Shown: positions 16,465-24,701 of the stretch, piece after piece
How the letters are laid out: every line of letters starts with the position of its first letter
How positions within the stretch are numbered: position 1 is the first letter of the stretch
NCBI GenBank assembly: GCA_023388935.1
Contig: JAEWFG010000192.1
Coordinates: forward strand, 1 to 30,977
Reading direction: 5' to 3'
Source: Pseudomonadota bacterium
Lineage (GTDB): Bacteria; Pseudomonadota; Alphaproteobacteria; Rhizobiales; Xanthobacteraceae
DNA length: 30,977 nucleotides
Translations under genes and position numbers: made by a program
Notes under the pieces: generated by a model
Told to the model about the DNA's origin: nothing
Database searches by the model: none
What the model saw: only the letters and a program-made list of their open reading frames with translations

Positions 16465-17174
16465 ACCCAGCGGCCGACACGGCGCGTCTGCGAATTTCCG
16501 ACGATCACCAGCGTGCGCATGTCGGCCATCTCGGGTGTCGCTTCGTTCAACGTCACGATCTCGATCTTCTCGTCAGCGGCGCTGATGGCGCGCGCGAAAA
16601 TCACGAGGCGCTCGCCGCAACCGGCGTCCTTCAGCACCGCGAGCGCGCGGCCAAACCCCTCCGGCCGGCTTGCTGAACGGGGATTGTACATCGCAATCGC
16701 AAAATCGGCCTCCGCGGCGAGCCGCAGGCGCTTTTCGATCACCGCCCAAGGCTTGAGATTGTCGGAGAGGTTGATCGCACAGAAATCATGGCCAAGCGGC
16801 GCGCCGGCCCGCGCGGCCGCCGCAAGCATTGCGGTCACACCCGGCAACACGCGGATCGGCAGCCCCTGCCATTGCGGCGCCTGTTCGAGTGCCTCGAACA
16901 CGGCCGAAGCCATCGCGAACACGCCGGGGTCGCCAGAAGAGACGACGACGACCTGGCCGCCTTCGGCGGCAAGCCGCAGGGCCTCGCTCGCGCGCTGCAG
17001 CTCTTCCCGATTGTCCGACGGATGCAGCTTGAGCCCCGATCGCGGCGGCACGCGCGCAACATAGGGCGCGTACCCCAAAATGTCGGTCGCAGAGGCAAGC
17101 GCGTTGGAGACCTCGGGCGTCACCAGCGCATCGCTGCCCGGCCCGAGGCCCGCGATGGTCAGCATGCCCGTCAT
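16440..17174 (-). CDS. cobJ: Precorrin-3B C(17)-methyltransferase
   Basis: CobJ methylates C-17 of precorrin-3B and drives ring contraction to precorrin-4, the step that makes the corrin skeleton. It has 244 residues. It shows TIAGLGPGSDALVTPE, DILGYAPYV, VVVVSSGDPGVFAMASAVFE, LPGVTAMLAAAARAGAPLG, the diagnostic CAINLSDNLKPW and a C-terminal TLVIVGNSQTRR. The frame is open upstream to 17648, but the ATG at 17174 gives the usual ATGA overlap with cobI and the expected protein start; 17165 is a possible alternative. The 3' end overlaps cobK by 25 bases tail to tail. Confidence 0.95.
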   Translation of the reverse strand: MTGMLTIAGLGPGSDALVTPEVSNALASATDILGYAPYVARVPPRSGLKLHPSDNREELQRASEALRLAAEGGQVVVVSSGDPGVFAMASAVFEALEQAPQWQGLPIRVLPGVTAMLAAAARAGAPLGHDFCAINLSDNLKPWAVIEKRLRLAAEADFAIAMYNPRSASRPEGFGRALAVLKDAGCGERLVIFARAISAADEKIEIVTLNEATPEMADMRTLVIVGNSQTRRVGRWVYAPRQVR

Positions 17175-17902
17175 TCCGCGGCGTCCAGGTGCCGGCCCTT
17201 GCCGTGTACCAGCACGATCGCGAAATAAGGACAGTCTGCGGCATCGATATCGGCAAGTCGCACCACGCGCTCGCCCGGCATGGTGCCGCGCTCGACCAGC
17301 CAGGCATCGTCCAGCCGGCCGGCGGATGCGAGCGCGCGGCGCACCTTTGCGAGATTGCGCCCGGTCTTCATGATGACGAGCGCATCGGAATCGCGCATGC
17401 GCCGTTCGAGCTCGTCCTCGGCCAGCGTACCCATCAGCACCGTCGTGACATCGTCGCCGAGCGCGATCGGCCGGCCGACGCCATTCCAGCAGCCGACCAT
17501 GCCGGGAATGCCCGCGATCACCTCGATCTCGACACGGCCCTGCAGGCGCGTATGCAGATGCATGAAGGAGCCGTAGAAATAGGGATCGCCCTCGCAGAGC
17601 ACGACGACATCGACTGCGCGCGCCAGCCGAGCCAGCCGCTCCGCCCATTCGTCGTAGAAGCCGCCGAGCAGCTGGACGTATTCAGGGCTGTCGAAGGCGA
17701 TCTCCGTCGTAACGGGATATTCCATAGGATATTCGGTGACGTCGGCAGCTAACATGCCGTCGACGATGCGCCGCGCCTGGCCCAGCCTGCCTTTCTTGCG
17801 GAAGTAGGCGACATGCTTTGCACCGCGCACCGTCCGGTCCGCGCGCACGCTCATCAGGTCAGGATCACCGGGGCCGAGACCGCAACAAGTAATGTGTCCC
17901 AT
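17171..17902 (-). CDS. cobI: Precorrin-2 C(20)-methyltransferase
   Basis: CobI converts precorrin-2 to precorrin-3A by SAM-dependent methylation at C-20 and commits the intermediate to B12. It has 243 residues, with GHITCCGLGPGDPDLMSVRA at the N-terminus, KHVAYFRKKG, VVVLCEGDPYFYGSFMHLH, EVIAGIPGMVGCWNG and a late ALVIMKTGRNL segment, the standard layout of the family. Two bases separate it from cobH, and its stop overlaps the cobJ start. Confidence 0.95.
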   Translation of the reverse strand: MGHITCCGLGPGDPDLMSVRADRTVRGAKHVAYFRKKGRLGQARRIVDGMLAADVTEYPMEYPVTTEIAFDSPEYVQLLGGFYDEWAERLARLARAVDVVVLCEGDPYFYGSFMHLHTRLQGRVEIEVIAGIPGMVGCWNGVGRPIALGDDVTTVLMGTLAEDELERRMRDSDALVIMKTGRNLAKVRRALASAGRLDDAWLVERGTMPGERVVRLADIDAADCPYFAIVLVHGKGRHLDAAE

Positions 17903-17904
17903 GT

Positions 17905-18534
17905 CTATTCGCTCCGGCTCGCCAGTGCGTTCACCGCGGCGACCGTGATCGCCGAACCGCCGAGGCGGCCCTCAACCGTCAGCGCCGGCACCGGCGGATC
18001 GGCCATCAGTGCGGCCTTGGATTCGGCCGCGCCGACGAAGCCGACCGGGCAGCCTATGATCGCCGCGGGTCGCGGGCAGTCGTGAGCCTCCAGCATGTTG
18101 AGAAGATGAAACAGCGCCGTCGGTGCGTTCCCAATCGCGACGATGGCACCATCGAGATGCGGCCGCCACAGCTCCAGCGCCGCAGCGGAGCGCGTGTTGT
18201 GCATGGATTGCGCGAGCGTGGGAACGGCCTCGTCGCCGAGCGTGCAGATGACGGCATTGGCCGCCGGAAGTCGCGCGCGCGTGATCCCTTCGGAAACCAT
18301 GCGCGCGTCGCACAGGATCGGCGCGCCCCTCTGCAACGCCGTGCGCGCCGCGGTCGCCATGCCGGGGGTGAAACGGATGTGCGCCTCCAGGCCCACCATG
18401 CCGGCGGCGTGGATCATTCGCACCACCACCTGCTCCTCGTCCGGCGTGAAGCGCGCAAGGTCCGCCTCGGCCCGGATGGTCGCAAAGGATTGCCGGTAGA
18501 TCGCCGCGCCGTCGGTCTCATAAAAATGCGGCAT
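17905..18534 (-). CDS. cobH: Precorrin-8X methylmutase (precorrin isomerase)
   Basis: CobH moves the C-11 methyl group to C-12, turning precorrin-8X into hydrogenobyrinic acid. It has 209 residues. The conserved region VVRMIHAAGMVGLEAHIRF holds the catalytic histidine (H42; H43 in the P. denitrificans enzyme). ILCDARMVSEGI, GNAPTALFHLLNML and IIGCPVGFVGAAESKAAL follow as in family members. Start and the cobG stop share one base (TGATG). Confidence 0.95.
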   Translation of the reverse strand: MPHFYETDGAAIYRQSFATIRAEADLARFTPDEEQVVVRMIHAAGMVGLEAHIRFTPGMATAARTALQRGAPILCDARMVSEGITRARLPAANAVICTLGDEAVPTLAQSMHNTRSAAALELWRPHLDGAIVAIGNAPTALFHLLNMLEAHDCPRPAAIIGCPVGFVGAAESKAALMADPPVPALTVEGRLGGSAITVAAVNALASRSE

Positions 18535-19697
18535 CAGTGCCCTCCGACCAGGATGGAGGGATCTCTGACGATGTCGACGCCGTTCAGGCCGCGCAAGACC
18601 GGCTCGTCGCGGGTCGTGCCGTTGCGGACGAGATCGAAGCCGGCGCTGGTCGCAACCAGCGTCACCGCAGTGGCGCCGGACCGGGCACAGCCCTTGGCAC
18701 AGCCGGATATGTGAACGCGCGTATCTGCGGCGATATGCGGCGCAAGCGCTGCCGCCAGCGCCCGCGTGTCGGCATGCGCCTCGCGGCAGCGCGAGGCGCC
18801 GCTACAGGCGATGACACGCAACGCCGGATCGTAAGGCTCTGTGATGAGGCCGGCCGCGCTCGGCATCTCGCGCTTGCCCTCGCTCAAGACCATCCGCCAC
18901 GGCGTCATGCGTAGCGCATGGCCGCAGCCGGAAAATTGATGAAGCGTCGTGTGCAGCATCTGCCCGAACGCGACGCCGACCAGCGCTCCTTGCGGATAGT
19001 GCCCGGGCCGCGACGCCGCCATCACGGGCGCAGGTTCGGTCTCACCGCACAAGGTCTCGGGCAATGCCGCGCCGGCTGCGATGTGGGCTGCTATGCGCCC
19101 TCGCCCGTCTTCGACGCCGCCGGACGTGATGAACCAGCTTGCGAGCCCGAGCGCCGCGCTCACGGCCTCTCCACGGGCGACGGAGCGTCCTAGTCTTGCG
19201 CCATCGGCCCGCACCAGCAGACGCCCCGCCCCATCGCGCTCGATGCGCACGTCGGCGGAATCGCCGGCGAGCACACGCGATCTTCCGTCATCGATGGCAA
19301 AACCGAATTTGCCGGGAAGTGCGAGCGCGCTCTCAGCAAGCGCTTCCTCGAGCTCCGCGGCGAGCGATTGCGTTTCGTCATCGGAGTTCCAGAACGGCGT
19401 CACCAGGATATTGCGCCGGGCCTCGATGTGGGCATCGGGGTCGAGCAGCCGCAGCTGTGCAAGACCGTCGAGCAGCGGCCGATGCCCCTGTTCGTCGACA
19501 CCTCTGATCTGGAGGTTCGCGCGGCTCGTCACATCGATGAGACCGTTGCCGTAGCGTTCGGCGAGCTCGGCAAGCCCGGCCACCTGTGTTGCTTCAAAGC
19601 GTCCGCCGAAAGGACGCACGCGGACCACGAGGCCGTCGCCCGATTGCATCGGGCGCAGCGCGCCGGGACACCAGCCCTTGACCACGGCAGCGTTCAT
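18534..19697 (-). CDS. cobG: Precorrin-3B synthase (oxygen-dependent monooxygenase)
   Basis: CobG hydroxylates C-20 of precorrin-3A and forms the lactone of precorrin-3B with molecular oxygen; it needs an Fe-S centre and iron. It has 387 residues of the sulfite/nitrite reductase-like fold, with DVTSRANLQIRGV near residue 56, RRNILVTPF near 95, and a cluster motif with C298 and C304 (CSGASRC) and C333 and C337 (CAKGC). All four cysteines are present, so a 4Fe-4S cluster is expected. Its presence marks the aerobic route; no cobZ is seen. It overlaps cobN by ATGA. Confidence 0.95.
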   Translation of the reverse strand: MNAAVVKGWCPGALRPMQSGDGLVVRVRPFGGRFEATQVAGLAELAERYGNGLIDVTSRANLQIRGVDEQGHRPLLDGLAQLRLLDPDAHIEARRNILVTPFWNSDDETQSLAAELEEALAESALALPGKFGFAIDDGRSRVLAGDSADVRIERDGAGRLLVRADGARLGRSVARGEAVSAALGLASWFITSGGVEDGRGRIAAHIAAGAALPETLCGETEPAPVMAASRPGHYPQGALVGVAFGQMLHTTLHQFSGCGHALRMTPWRMVLSEGKREMPSAAGLITEPYDPALRVIACSGASRCREAHADTRALAAALAPHIAADTRVHISGCAKGCARSGATAVTLVATSAGFDLVRNGTTRDEPVLRGLNGVDIVRDPSILVGGH

Positions 19698-22600
19698 GAC
19701 GCCTCCTGCAGCCGAGCTGCAATCGAATTGCGGCGCGTTCGCCAGAGTGAGGCCTCATGCAGGCGCGTGAAACAGGTCTCCATCGCAGCGAGTGCGGCCG
19801 GATTTTCGCGTGCCATGAAGGCGCGAACGTCGTCATTGCCCAGCGTCGCATCATAGTAGAGGTCGAACAGATGCGGGGGCACGGCATCCGCAAGATGGGC
19901 GAAGGCGGCCATGTGTTCGAGCGTCGCGGTGATCTCGGCAGCTCCGCGAAAACCGTGGCGCATCATGCCGGCGATCCAGGCCGGATTGGCCGCGCGAGCG
20001 CGCACGACCCGCGAGATTTCCTCGGTCAGCGTTCGCGCGTGCGGCTGATCGGGACGCGCCGTGTCGAGGTGATAGAGCGATGGTCCCGCACCACCGAGAT
20101 GCGCCGCGGCCGCGGCAACACCGGCTTCATGCGCGGCATAGTCGGCGGCGAGCAGCAGATCGGTTTCCGGCAGATCCTGAACATGGACAAAAGCATCGGC
20201 GGAAGCGAGCCGCGCCTCGATGCCGGCGCGATCGTGCCTGATCTCGCCGTCGGCGGAGAACGCCCAGGACGACGCCGACAGCCACGCTTCGCCTGCGGCG
20301 TCACGCGTCTCAGGCGTAAAGGCATCCGGGAGTGCCGAGAGGCCCACACCGTATTGTCCGGGGCGCGGCGCGAACACGCGGGATGTGCGGTGACGATACG
20401 GATTCTCGTCGCCCTCCTCTTCGCGCGCTGCGAGCGCCTCGGCGGCGGCTTCGAACAATTGCGCAAGGCCGGCGAAGACGTCACGGAACAGACCCGACAC
20501 GCGCAGCGTGACGTCGATGCGCGGACGGCCGAGTTCGGCCGGCGCGATAATGTCGTAGCCGGTGACGCGGCCTGAGGCGTGGTCCCAGCGCGGTGCGAGG
20601 CCAGCCAGATGCAGCGCCATCGCAAACTCCTCGCCCGCGGTACGCATCGTCGCCGAGCCCCAGAGATCGACCACCAGCCCTTTCGGCCAGTCGCCGTGAT
20701 CCTGCAAGTGACGACGGAGCAGCTCTTCCGCGAGCTTGATGCCTTGCGCATGTGCCGACGGCGTCGGCACCGCGCGCGGATCGACGGCAAAGAGATTGCG
20801 CCCGGTCGGCAGCACGTCCTCGCGGCCGCGATAGGGCGAGCCCGACGGCCCCGGCGCGACGCGCTGCCCCGCGAGCGCGGCACGCAGCGCATCCCGCTCC
20901 GCTTCGCCGCAGGCGCCGCGGCCGAACACGTGCAGGCCGTCTCCGAACTGGCTTTCCTTGAGATCGCAGACGAAGCGATCGATCCGCGGGATCGCTTCGG
21001 CCGGCGCGGCCGAGGCATCCAGACCAAGATCGTCCTCGAGGCCCGCCGCACGCGCCTCATCGCGGATCGCGGCGATCAACCTCTGCCGGCGCGCAGGATC
21101 GAGCCCATCTGCCGTCGAATATTCGTCGAGCAGCCGCTCGAGCCGGCGAAGACCTTCCGGCACGGCGGATGCTGCGAGCGGCGGCGGGAGATGGCCGATC
21201 GTCACGGCGCCGACACGCCGCTTGGCCTGCGCAGCCTCGCCGGGATCGTTGACGATGAAGGGATAGATGATCGGGAGATCGCCGATCAGGGCTTCCGGCC
21301 AGCAGGACGGCGACAGCGCCACGGATTTTCCGGGCAGCCATTCCAGCGTACCGTGTGCGCCCATGTGCACGACGGCGTCACGGCCCTGCTGACTGAGCCA
21401 GAGATAGAACGCGACATAGGCATGGCGCGGCGTACGGGCGAGATCGTGGTAGTCGCCATCGCGCGTGATCACATCGCCGCGCTCGGGCTGAACCGCAATG
21501 ATCGACTGCCCGCATTGGATCGCGGCGAAGTGGAACGCGCCGTCGCGACAGTTCGGATCGTTCTCCGGCGTGCCCCAGGCTTGCGCGAGATCATCCTGCA
21601 ATGTCTGCGGAAGGCGCGACAGCGAGGCGCGATATTCGGCAACGCTCCAGGTCAATTTCTGCTTGAGCAGCGTCTCGCCAAGCGCATGGACTGGCGCAAC
21701 ATCGAAGCCAGCTTCCGTCAGGTCGGACACCAAAGCCTCGACCGACGCAAGCGCATCGAGACCGACCGCATGCGCGATCTGGTGCGGACGGCCCGGATAG
21801 TTCGACAGAACGATCGCCAGCCGCTTCTCCGCGGCCGGCTTCTCCGCAAGCTGCCGCCAGGCCGCGACGCGCGCGGCGACAGCCGTCACGCGTTCCTCCT
21901 CCGCACGATGGGCAAGATGCGAGAATTGAAGATCGGCATCGCGCATCGCAGCTGATTTGAAACTCACCACGCCCGCGAACAGGCGACCATCGACCTCGGG
22001 CAGCACCACATGCATCGCGAGGTCGCCGGGCGACAGGCCGCGCAGCGACTCTGCCCAATCCTCGCGCCGTGCCGTCGAGAGCGCCACCTGAAACACCGGA
22101 CACGATGCGGCATCGAACGGTGCCGTGCCATCATCGCCCATTGCTGAAAATGCCGTCGCATTGACGATCGCGGCCGGAGGATTTTGCGCAAGATGGCCTC
22201 GCAACCAATCCGCAACGCCCGCGGCTTTCAGCGAGGTGACGAACACGCCATGCGCGTCAAAGCCTTTCTCGCGCAGCGCGGCAATCAGGGCATCGACCGG
22301 GCCTGTGTCCGCGGCGGTGAGATAGGACCGATAGAAGGTTACGAGCGCGCGCGGCTTCCCATCGCAGGATGGCGGCACGGCAATGACGCCACGCGCGGGA
22401 TCGTAAAAGCCCATCTCGGGTACGCTAATGTCGCCAACGACCGGCCCCGCATAAAGGCCCGAGGCCAGCGCGAGCTGCGCAATCGCCGCTTGCGCCGCGA
22501 CCGGACCGCCGGTGTCGCAGAGCACCTTCAATCGGCGCAGCGTCGAGACCGGCAAGGTCGAGTACGCGTCCAGCCGCGTGTCGTCGCGGCCATCGGCCGG

Positions 22601-22942
22601 CAGCACGGCCAGCACGATATTGCGGTCCCTGGCGACCTGATGCAGGGCCGCGAGGCCATACGGCCAATAGGACTCGCCGCCGATCAGGCGCACGAGGATG
22701 CCGCGCGCCTTCGAGAGCGTGCGTTCGATATAGGTGTCGACCGAAAGCGGATGACGCAGCTCCGCGAGATTGGCCAGCCGCAGGGATGGCAGGCTGTCGC
22801 GGCCGCGACGCCAGCCCGCCGCAAACGCGGCCAGATCGGAATCCGAATAAGAGAGCACCACGAGATCGGCCGGGTCCTGGCCGATGTCCCTTGGTGTCGC
22901 GGTCTCCTCCAGACCGCGGCTCTCGCGGAAAACGACGTGCAT
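19694..22942 (-). CDS. cobN: Cobaltochelatase large subunit CobN
   Basis: CobN is the corrin-binding subunit of the ATP-dependent CobNST chelatase that inserts cobalt into hydrogenobyrinic acid a,c-diamide. It is related to the ChlH/BchH subunit of magnesium chelatase. It has 1082 residues, shorter than the 1275 of P. denitrificans CobN but with conserved blocks present: FVTSLKAAGVADWL, LSNYPGRPHQIAHAVGLD, VHMGAHGTLEWLPGKS, LPIIYPFIVNDPGEAAQAKR, VDLWGSATMRTAGEE and RPRIDVTLRVSGLFRDVF. It starts on the last base of cobW (TGATG). The AAA+ partners CobS and CobT are not in this window. Confidence 0.95.
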   Translation of the reverse strand: MHVVFRESRGLEETATPRDIGQDPADLVVLSYSDSDLAAFAAGWRRGRDSLPSLRLANLAELRHPLSVDTYIERTLSKARGILVRLIGGESYWPYGLAALHQVARDRNIVLAVLPADGRDDTRLDAYSTLPVSTLRRLKVLCDTGGPVAAQAAIAQLALASGLYAGPVVGDISVPEMGFYDPARGVIAVPPSCDGKPRALVTFYRSYLTAADTGPVDALIAALREKGFDAHGVFVTSLKAAGVADWLRGHLAQNPPAAIVNATAFSAMGDDGTAPFDAASCPVFQVALSTARREDWAESLRGLSPGDLAMHVVLPEVDGRLFAGVVSFKSAAMRDADLQFSHLAHRAEEERVTAVAARVAAWRQLAEKPAAEKRLAIVLSNYPGRPHQIAHAVGLDALASVEALVSDLTEAGFDVAPVHALGETLLKQKLTWSVAEYRASLSRLPQTLQDDLAQAWGTPENDPNCRDGAFHFAAIQCGQSIIAVQPERGDVITRDGDYHDLARTPRHAYVAFYLWLSQQGRDAVVHMGAHGTLEWLPGKSVALSPSCWPEALIGDLPIIYPFIVNDPGEAAQAKRRVGAVTIGHLPPPLAASAVPEGLRRLERLLDEYSTADGLDPARRQRLIAAIRDEARAAGLEDDLGLDASAAPAEAIPRIDRFVCDLKESQFGDGLHVFGRGACGEAERDALRAALAGQRVAPGPSGSPYRGREDVLPTGRNLFAVDPRAVPTPSAHAQGIKLAEELLRRHLQDHGDWPKGLVVDLWGSATMRTAGEEFAMALHLAGLAPRWDHASGRVTGYDIIAPAELGRPRIDVTLRVSGLFRDVFAGLAQLFEAAAEALAAREEEGDENPYRHRTSRVFAPRPGQYGVGLSALPDAFTPETRDAAGEAWLSASSWAFSADGEIRHDRAGIEARLASADAFVHVQDLPETDLLLAADYAAHEAGVAAAAAHLGGAGPSLYHLDTARPDQPHARTLTEEISRVVRARAANPAWIAGMMRHGFRGAAEITATLEHMAAFAHLADAVPPHLFDLYYDATLGNDDVRAFMARENPAALAAMETCFTRLHEASLWRTRRNSIAARLQEAS

Positions 22943-23976
22943 CAGATACCAAGTCCCGCTCTAATTGCGGCTTCGTCGATATCGCCGTGCTCGCCGATCA
23001 CGACGAGCTTCGATTGCCGGTTGCCCGCATCCCAGGGCTTGTCGAACTGGTGGCGCACGCGCTCGCCGACCGCTTGCAGCAAAAGGCGCATCGGCTTGCC
23101 CGCGACCGCGATATAGCCCTTGGCGCGCAGCACGTTCTGTTCGCGCGCCAGCCGCTGGACCGATGCTACCAGCGCATCGACATCCGCAACCTCCGGAAGA
23201 TCGATCACGACGGAGGCAAAGTCGTCATGCTCGTGATCTTCCTCGCCGTCATGATGCGAGGGACGCGCGGCAAGATCGTTCTCGGCGGCAGCGCCGATAC
23301 CGAGGATGACGCGCGCATCGATCGCACCGTCCGTGATAGGCAGCATCGGCACGCGGCGTGGCATCTCGGCGGTGATCGCCGCCTTGGCAGCTTCAATGCC
23401 CGCGCTTCCGGCAAGATCCGCCTTTGTCAGCAGCACGATGTCCGCGCAGGCGATCTGGTCCTCGAACACTTCCGACAGCGGCGTCTCGTGATCGAGATTC
23501 TCGTCCGCCGCGCGTTGCGCCTCGACCGCGGCGGGGTCGGGCGCGAAACGGCCCGCAGCGACGGCCTCGGCATCGGCCAGCGCGATCACGCCATCGACCG
23601 TAATGCGCGAACGGATCTCGGGCCAGTCGAATGCCCTAAGCAGCGGCTTTGGCAGCGCCAGGCCCGAGGTCTCGATCAGGATGTGATCGGGCTTCACGGG
23701 GCGCGCCAACAGCTTCTCCATGGTCGGGATGAAATCGTCGGCAACGGTGCAGCAGATGCAGCCATTGGCAAGTTCGACGATGTTCTCTTCCGGGCAGTTG
23801 GCGTCGGCGCAGGACTTCAGAATCTCGCCGTCAACGCCCTCGCTGCCGAACTCGTTGACGAGCACGGCAAGCTTCTTGCCATTGGCGTTGGTGAGCAGAT
23901 GCTGGATCAGCGTCGTCTTGCCGGAGCCGAGAAACCCCGTGACCACCGTGACGGGGACTTTTGCGAGCGAGTTCAT
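22942..23976 (-). CDS. cobW: CobW family GTPase / metallochaperone
   Basis: CobW belongs to the COG0523 G3E GTPases and is thought to supply cobalt for the chelatase. It has 344 residues. The P-loop is GFLGSGKTT (14-22), the metal-site motif CICC at 73-76 (family CxCC), the guanine-specificity motif TKAD at 184-187 and a His/Asp-rich metal-binding stretch between about 241 and 252. The C-terminal half is the CobW_C domain. It overlaps the DUF1636 gene by ATGA and cobN by one base, matching a role in feeding metal to CobN. Confidence 0.94.
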   Translation of the reverse strand: MNSLAKVPVTVVTGFLGSGKTTLIQHLLTNANGKKLAVLVNEFGSEGVDGEILKSCADANCPEENIVELANGCICCTVADDFIPTMEKLLARPVKPDHILIETSGLALPKPLLRAFDWPEIRSRITVDGVIALADAEAVAAGRFAPDPAAVEAQRAADENLDHETPLSEVFEDQIACADIVLLTKADLAGSAGIEAAKAAITAEMPRRVPMLPITDGAIDARVILGIGAAAENDLAARPSHHDGEEDHEHDDFASVVIDLPEVADVDALVASVQRLAREQNVLRAKGYIAVAGKPMRLLLQAVGERVRHQFDKPWDAGNRQSKLVVIGEHGDIDEAAIRAGLGI

Positions 23977-24347
23977 TCAGCGGCCTCGGGCACTGTTGGA
24001 ATGGGAGGGATGCGGGCAAGCGACTGCTTGCGGAAAATCTCTGGGCGGCTGCGCCAGGGCACGAGGCCATCGGGCGCGGCCGCATACGCAGCTGCGCCAG
24101 CGACCACATCGCTCGCATTCGCATCCGACAGGCGGCCGTAGACATAAGACCAGCGGCCGGGCGCGCTGAGCGCGACCGAGCAGCCCTGGCTGCAGGCCGA
24201 CAGGCATTCGACGGGAACCACGTTGACGCCGTCGGGCACGCCGGCATCCAGGATCGCACCATGCAGGCGTTTGCCGGGCGTCGCTTCGTCCTCGCCAAGC
24301 GTCTGGCCGGCACGGCAGGTGATACAGACGTGAAGTGTGACGGTCAT
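23973..24347 (-). CDS. DUF1636 family protein, thioredoxin-like Fe-S candidate, first gene of the riboswitch operon
   Basis: This 124-residue protein of a family without a settled function is often met in B12 gene clusters. Five cysteines form C8-x2-C11 and C48-x3-C52-x3-C56 (VCITC and ECLSACSQGC), a pattern like thioredoxin-fold 2Fe-2S ferredoxins. A metal or Fe-S role is therefore plausible but inferred. The ATG at 24347 follows GGAAGAG and is chosen over upstream in-frame starts that lie in the riboswitch leader. The stop overlaps cobW by ATGA. As leading gene, its translation start is the point of control by the leader hairpin at 24344-24380. Confidence 0.85.
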   Translation of the reverse strand: MTVTLHVCITCRAGQTLGEDEATPGKRLHGAILDAGVPDGVNVVPVECLSACSQGCSVALSAPGRWSYVYGRLSDANASDVVAGAAAYAAAPDGLVPWRSRPEIFRKQSLARIPPIPTVPEAAE

Positions 24348-24380
24348 CGCCTCTTCCAGATAATCAGCGGGAGGCGATGA
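24344..24380 (-). promoter_or_regulatory. Hairpin sequestering the ribosome binding site and start codon of the cob operon
   Basis: On the minus strand TCATCGCCTC (24380-24371) pairs perfectly over 10 bp with GAGGCGATGA (24353-24344). The second arm contains part of the GGAAGAG ribosome binding site and the whole ATG (24347-24345) of the DUF1636 gene. This is the layout of a translational expression platform downstream of a cobalamin aptamer. The pairing is seen directly; switching is inferred. Confidence 0.6.
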
Positions 24381-24454
24381 GGCACACGGACCTCCAGTTT
24401 CGAGGCCCGTTTCCCCGTCGCGGAACACCCCGTCCGCCGGTCCAAAATCGTCCG

Positions 24455-24640
24455 CGCAGGCAGGTCTCCCGGCTTGCGGAGCAGGGCTTTGCCCTTCGAT
24501 CCCCGCCTTCCCGATCCCCTGGGGGATCAGTGGCTTTGAGCATCTCTCCGGTCACGGTCGCGGGGGCGGCTGCATTTTGGACCCAAATCTTGCCGATTCG
24601 AACCCTATCGCATTCCCTCTTCGCCTGTCATAGGACAGGA
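24455..24640 (-). ncRNA. Cobalamin riboswitch (full aptamer)
   Basis: Read on the minus strand the leader holds, in order, GGGAATGCG (24617-24609), GCAGCCGCCCCCGCGACCGTGAC (ending 24551; a variant of the usual CCCCGCAACTGT), AGCCACTG (around 24535-24528), CGGGAAGGCGGGG (about 24512-24500) and the B12 box GCAAGCCGGGAGACCTGCC (24477-24459). All main elements of the cobalamin aptamer are there. It lies upstream of the DUF1636-cobW-cobN array and should repress it when cobalamin is plentiful. Confidence 0.95.
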
Positions 24641-24654
24641 ACCAGCGCCGGGCC

Positions 24655-24683
24655 ACCATTTGCCGCCCGCCGCTACTTGTCAA
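24655..24683 (-). promoter_or_regulatory. Candidate promoter of the riboswitch-controlled cob operon
   Basis: On the minus strand a perfect TTGACA (24683-24678) is followed after 17 bases by AATGGT (24660-24655). This would start transcription near 24648, just before the riboswitch. The -10 match is only partial. It lies within the leader of cobO on the other strand. Confidence 0.35.
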
Positions 24684-24701
24684 GCCGAAGGACCCCGCGC
24701 G

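Noticed and set aside
19757..23976. Several long open frames on the plus strand opposite cobN and cobW (up to about 450 codons).
   Set aside because: They are rich in Arg, low in hydrophobic pattern and lie opposite strongly conserved genes in high-GC DNA, as expected for spurious antisense frames.
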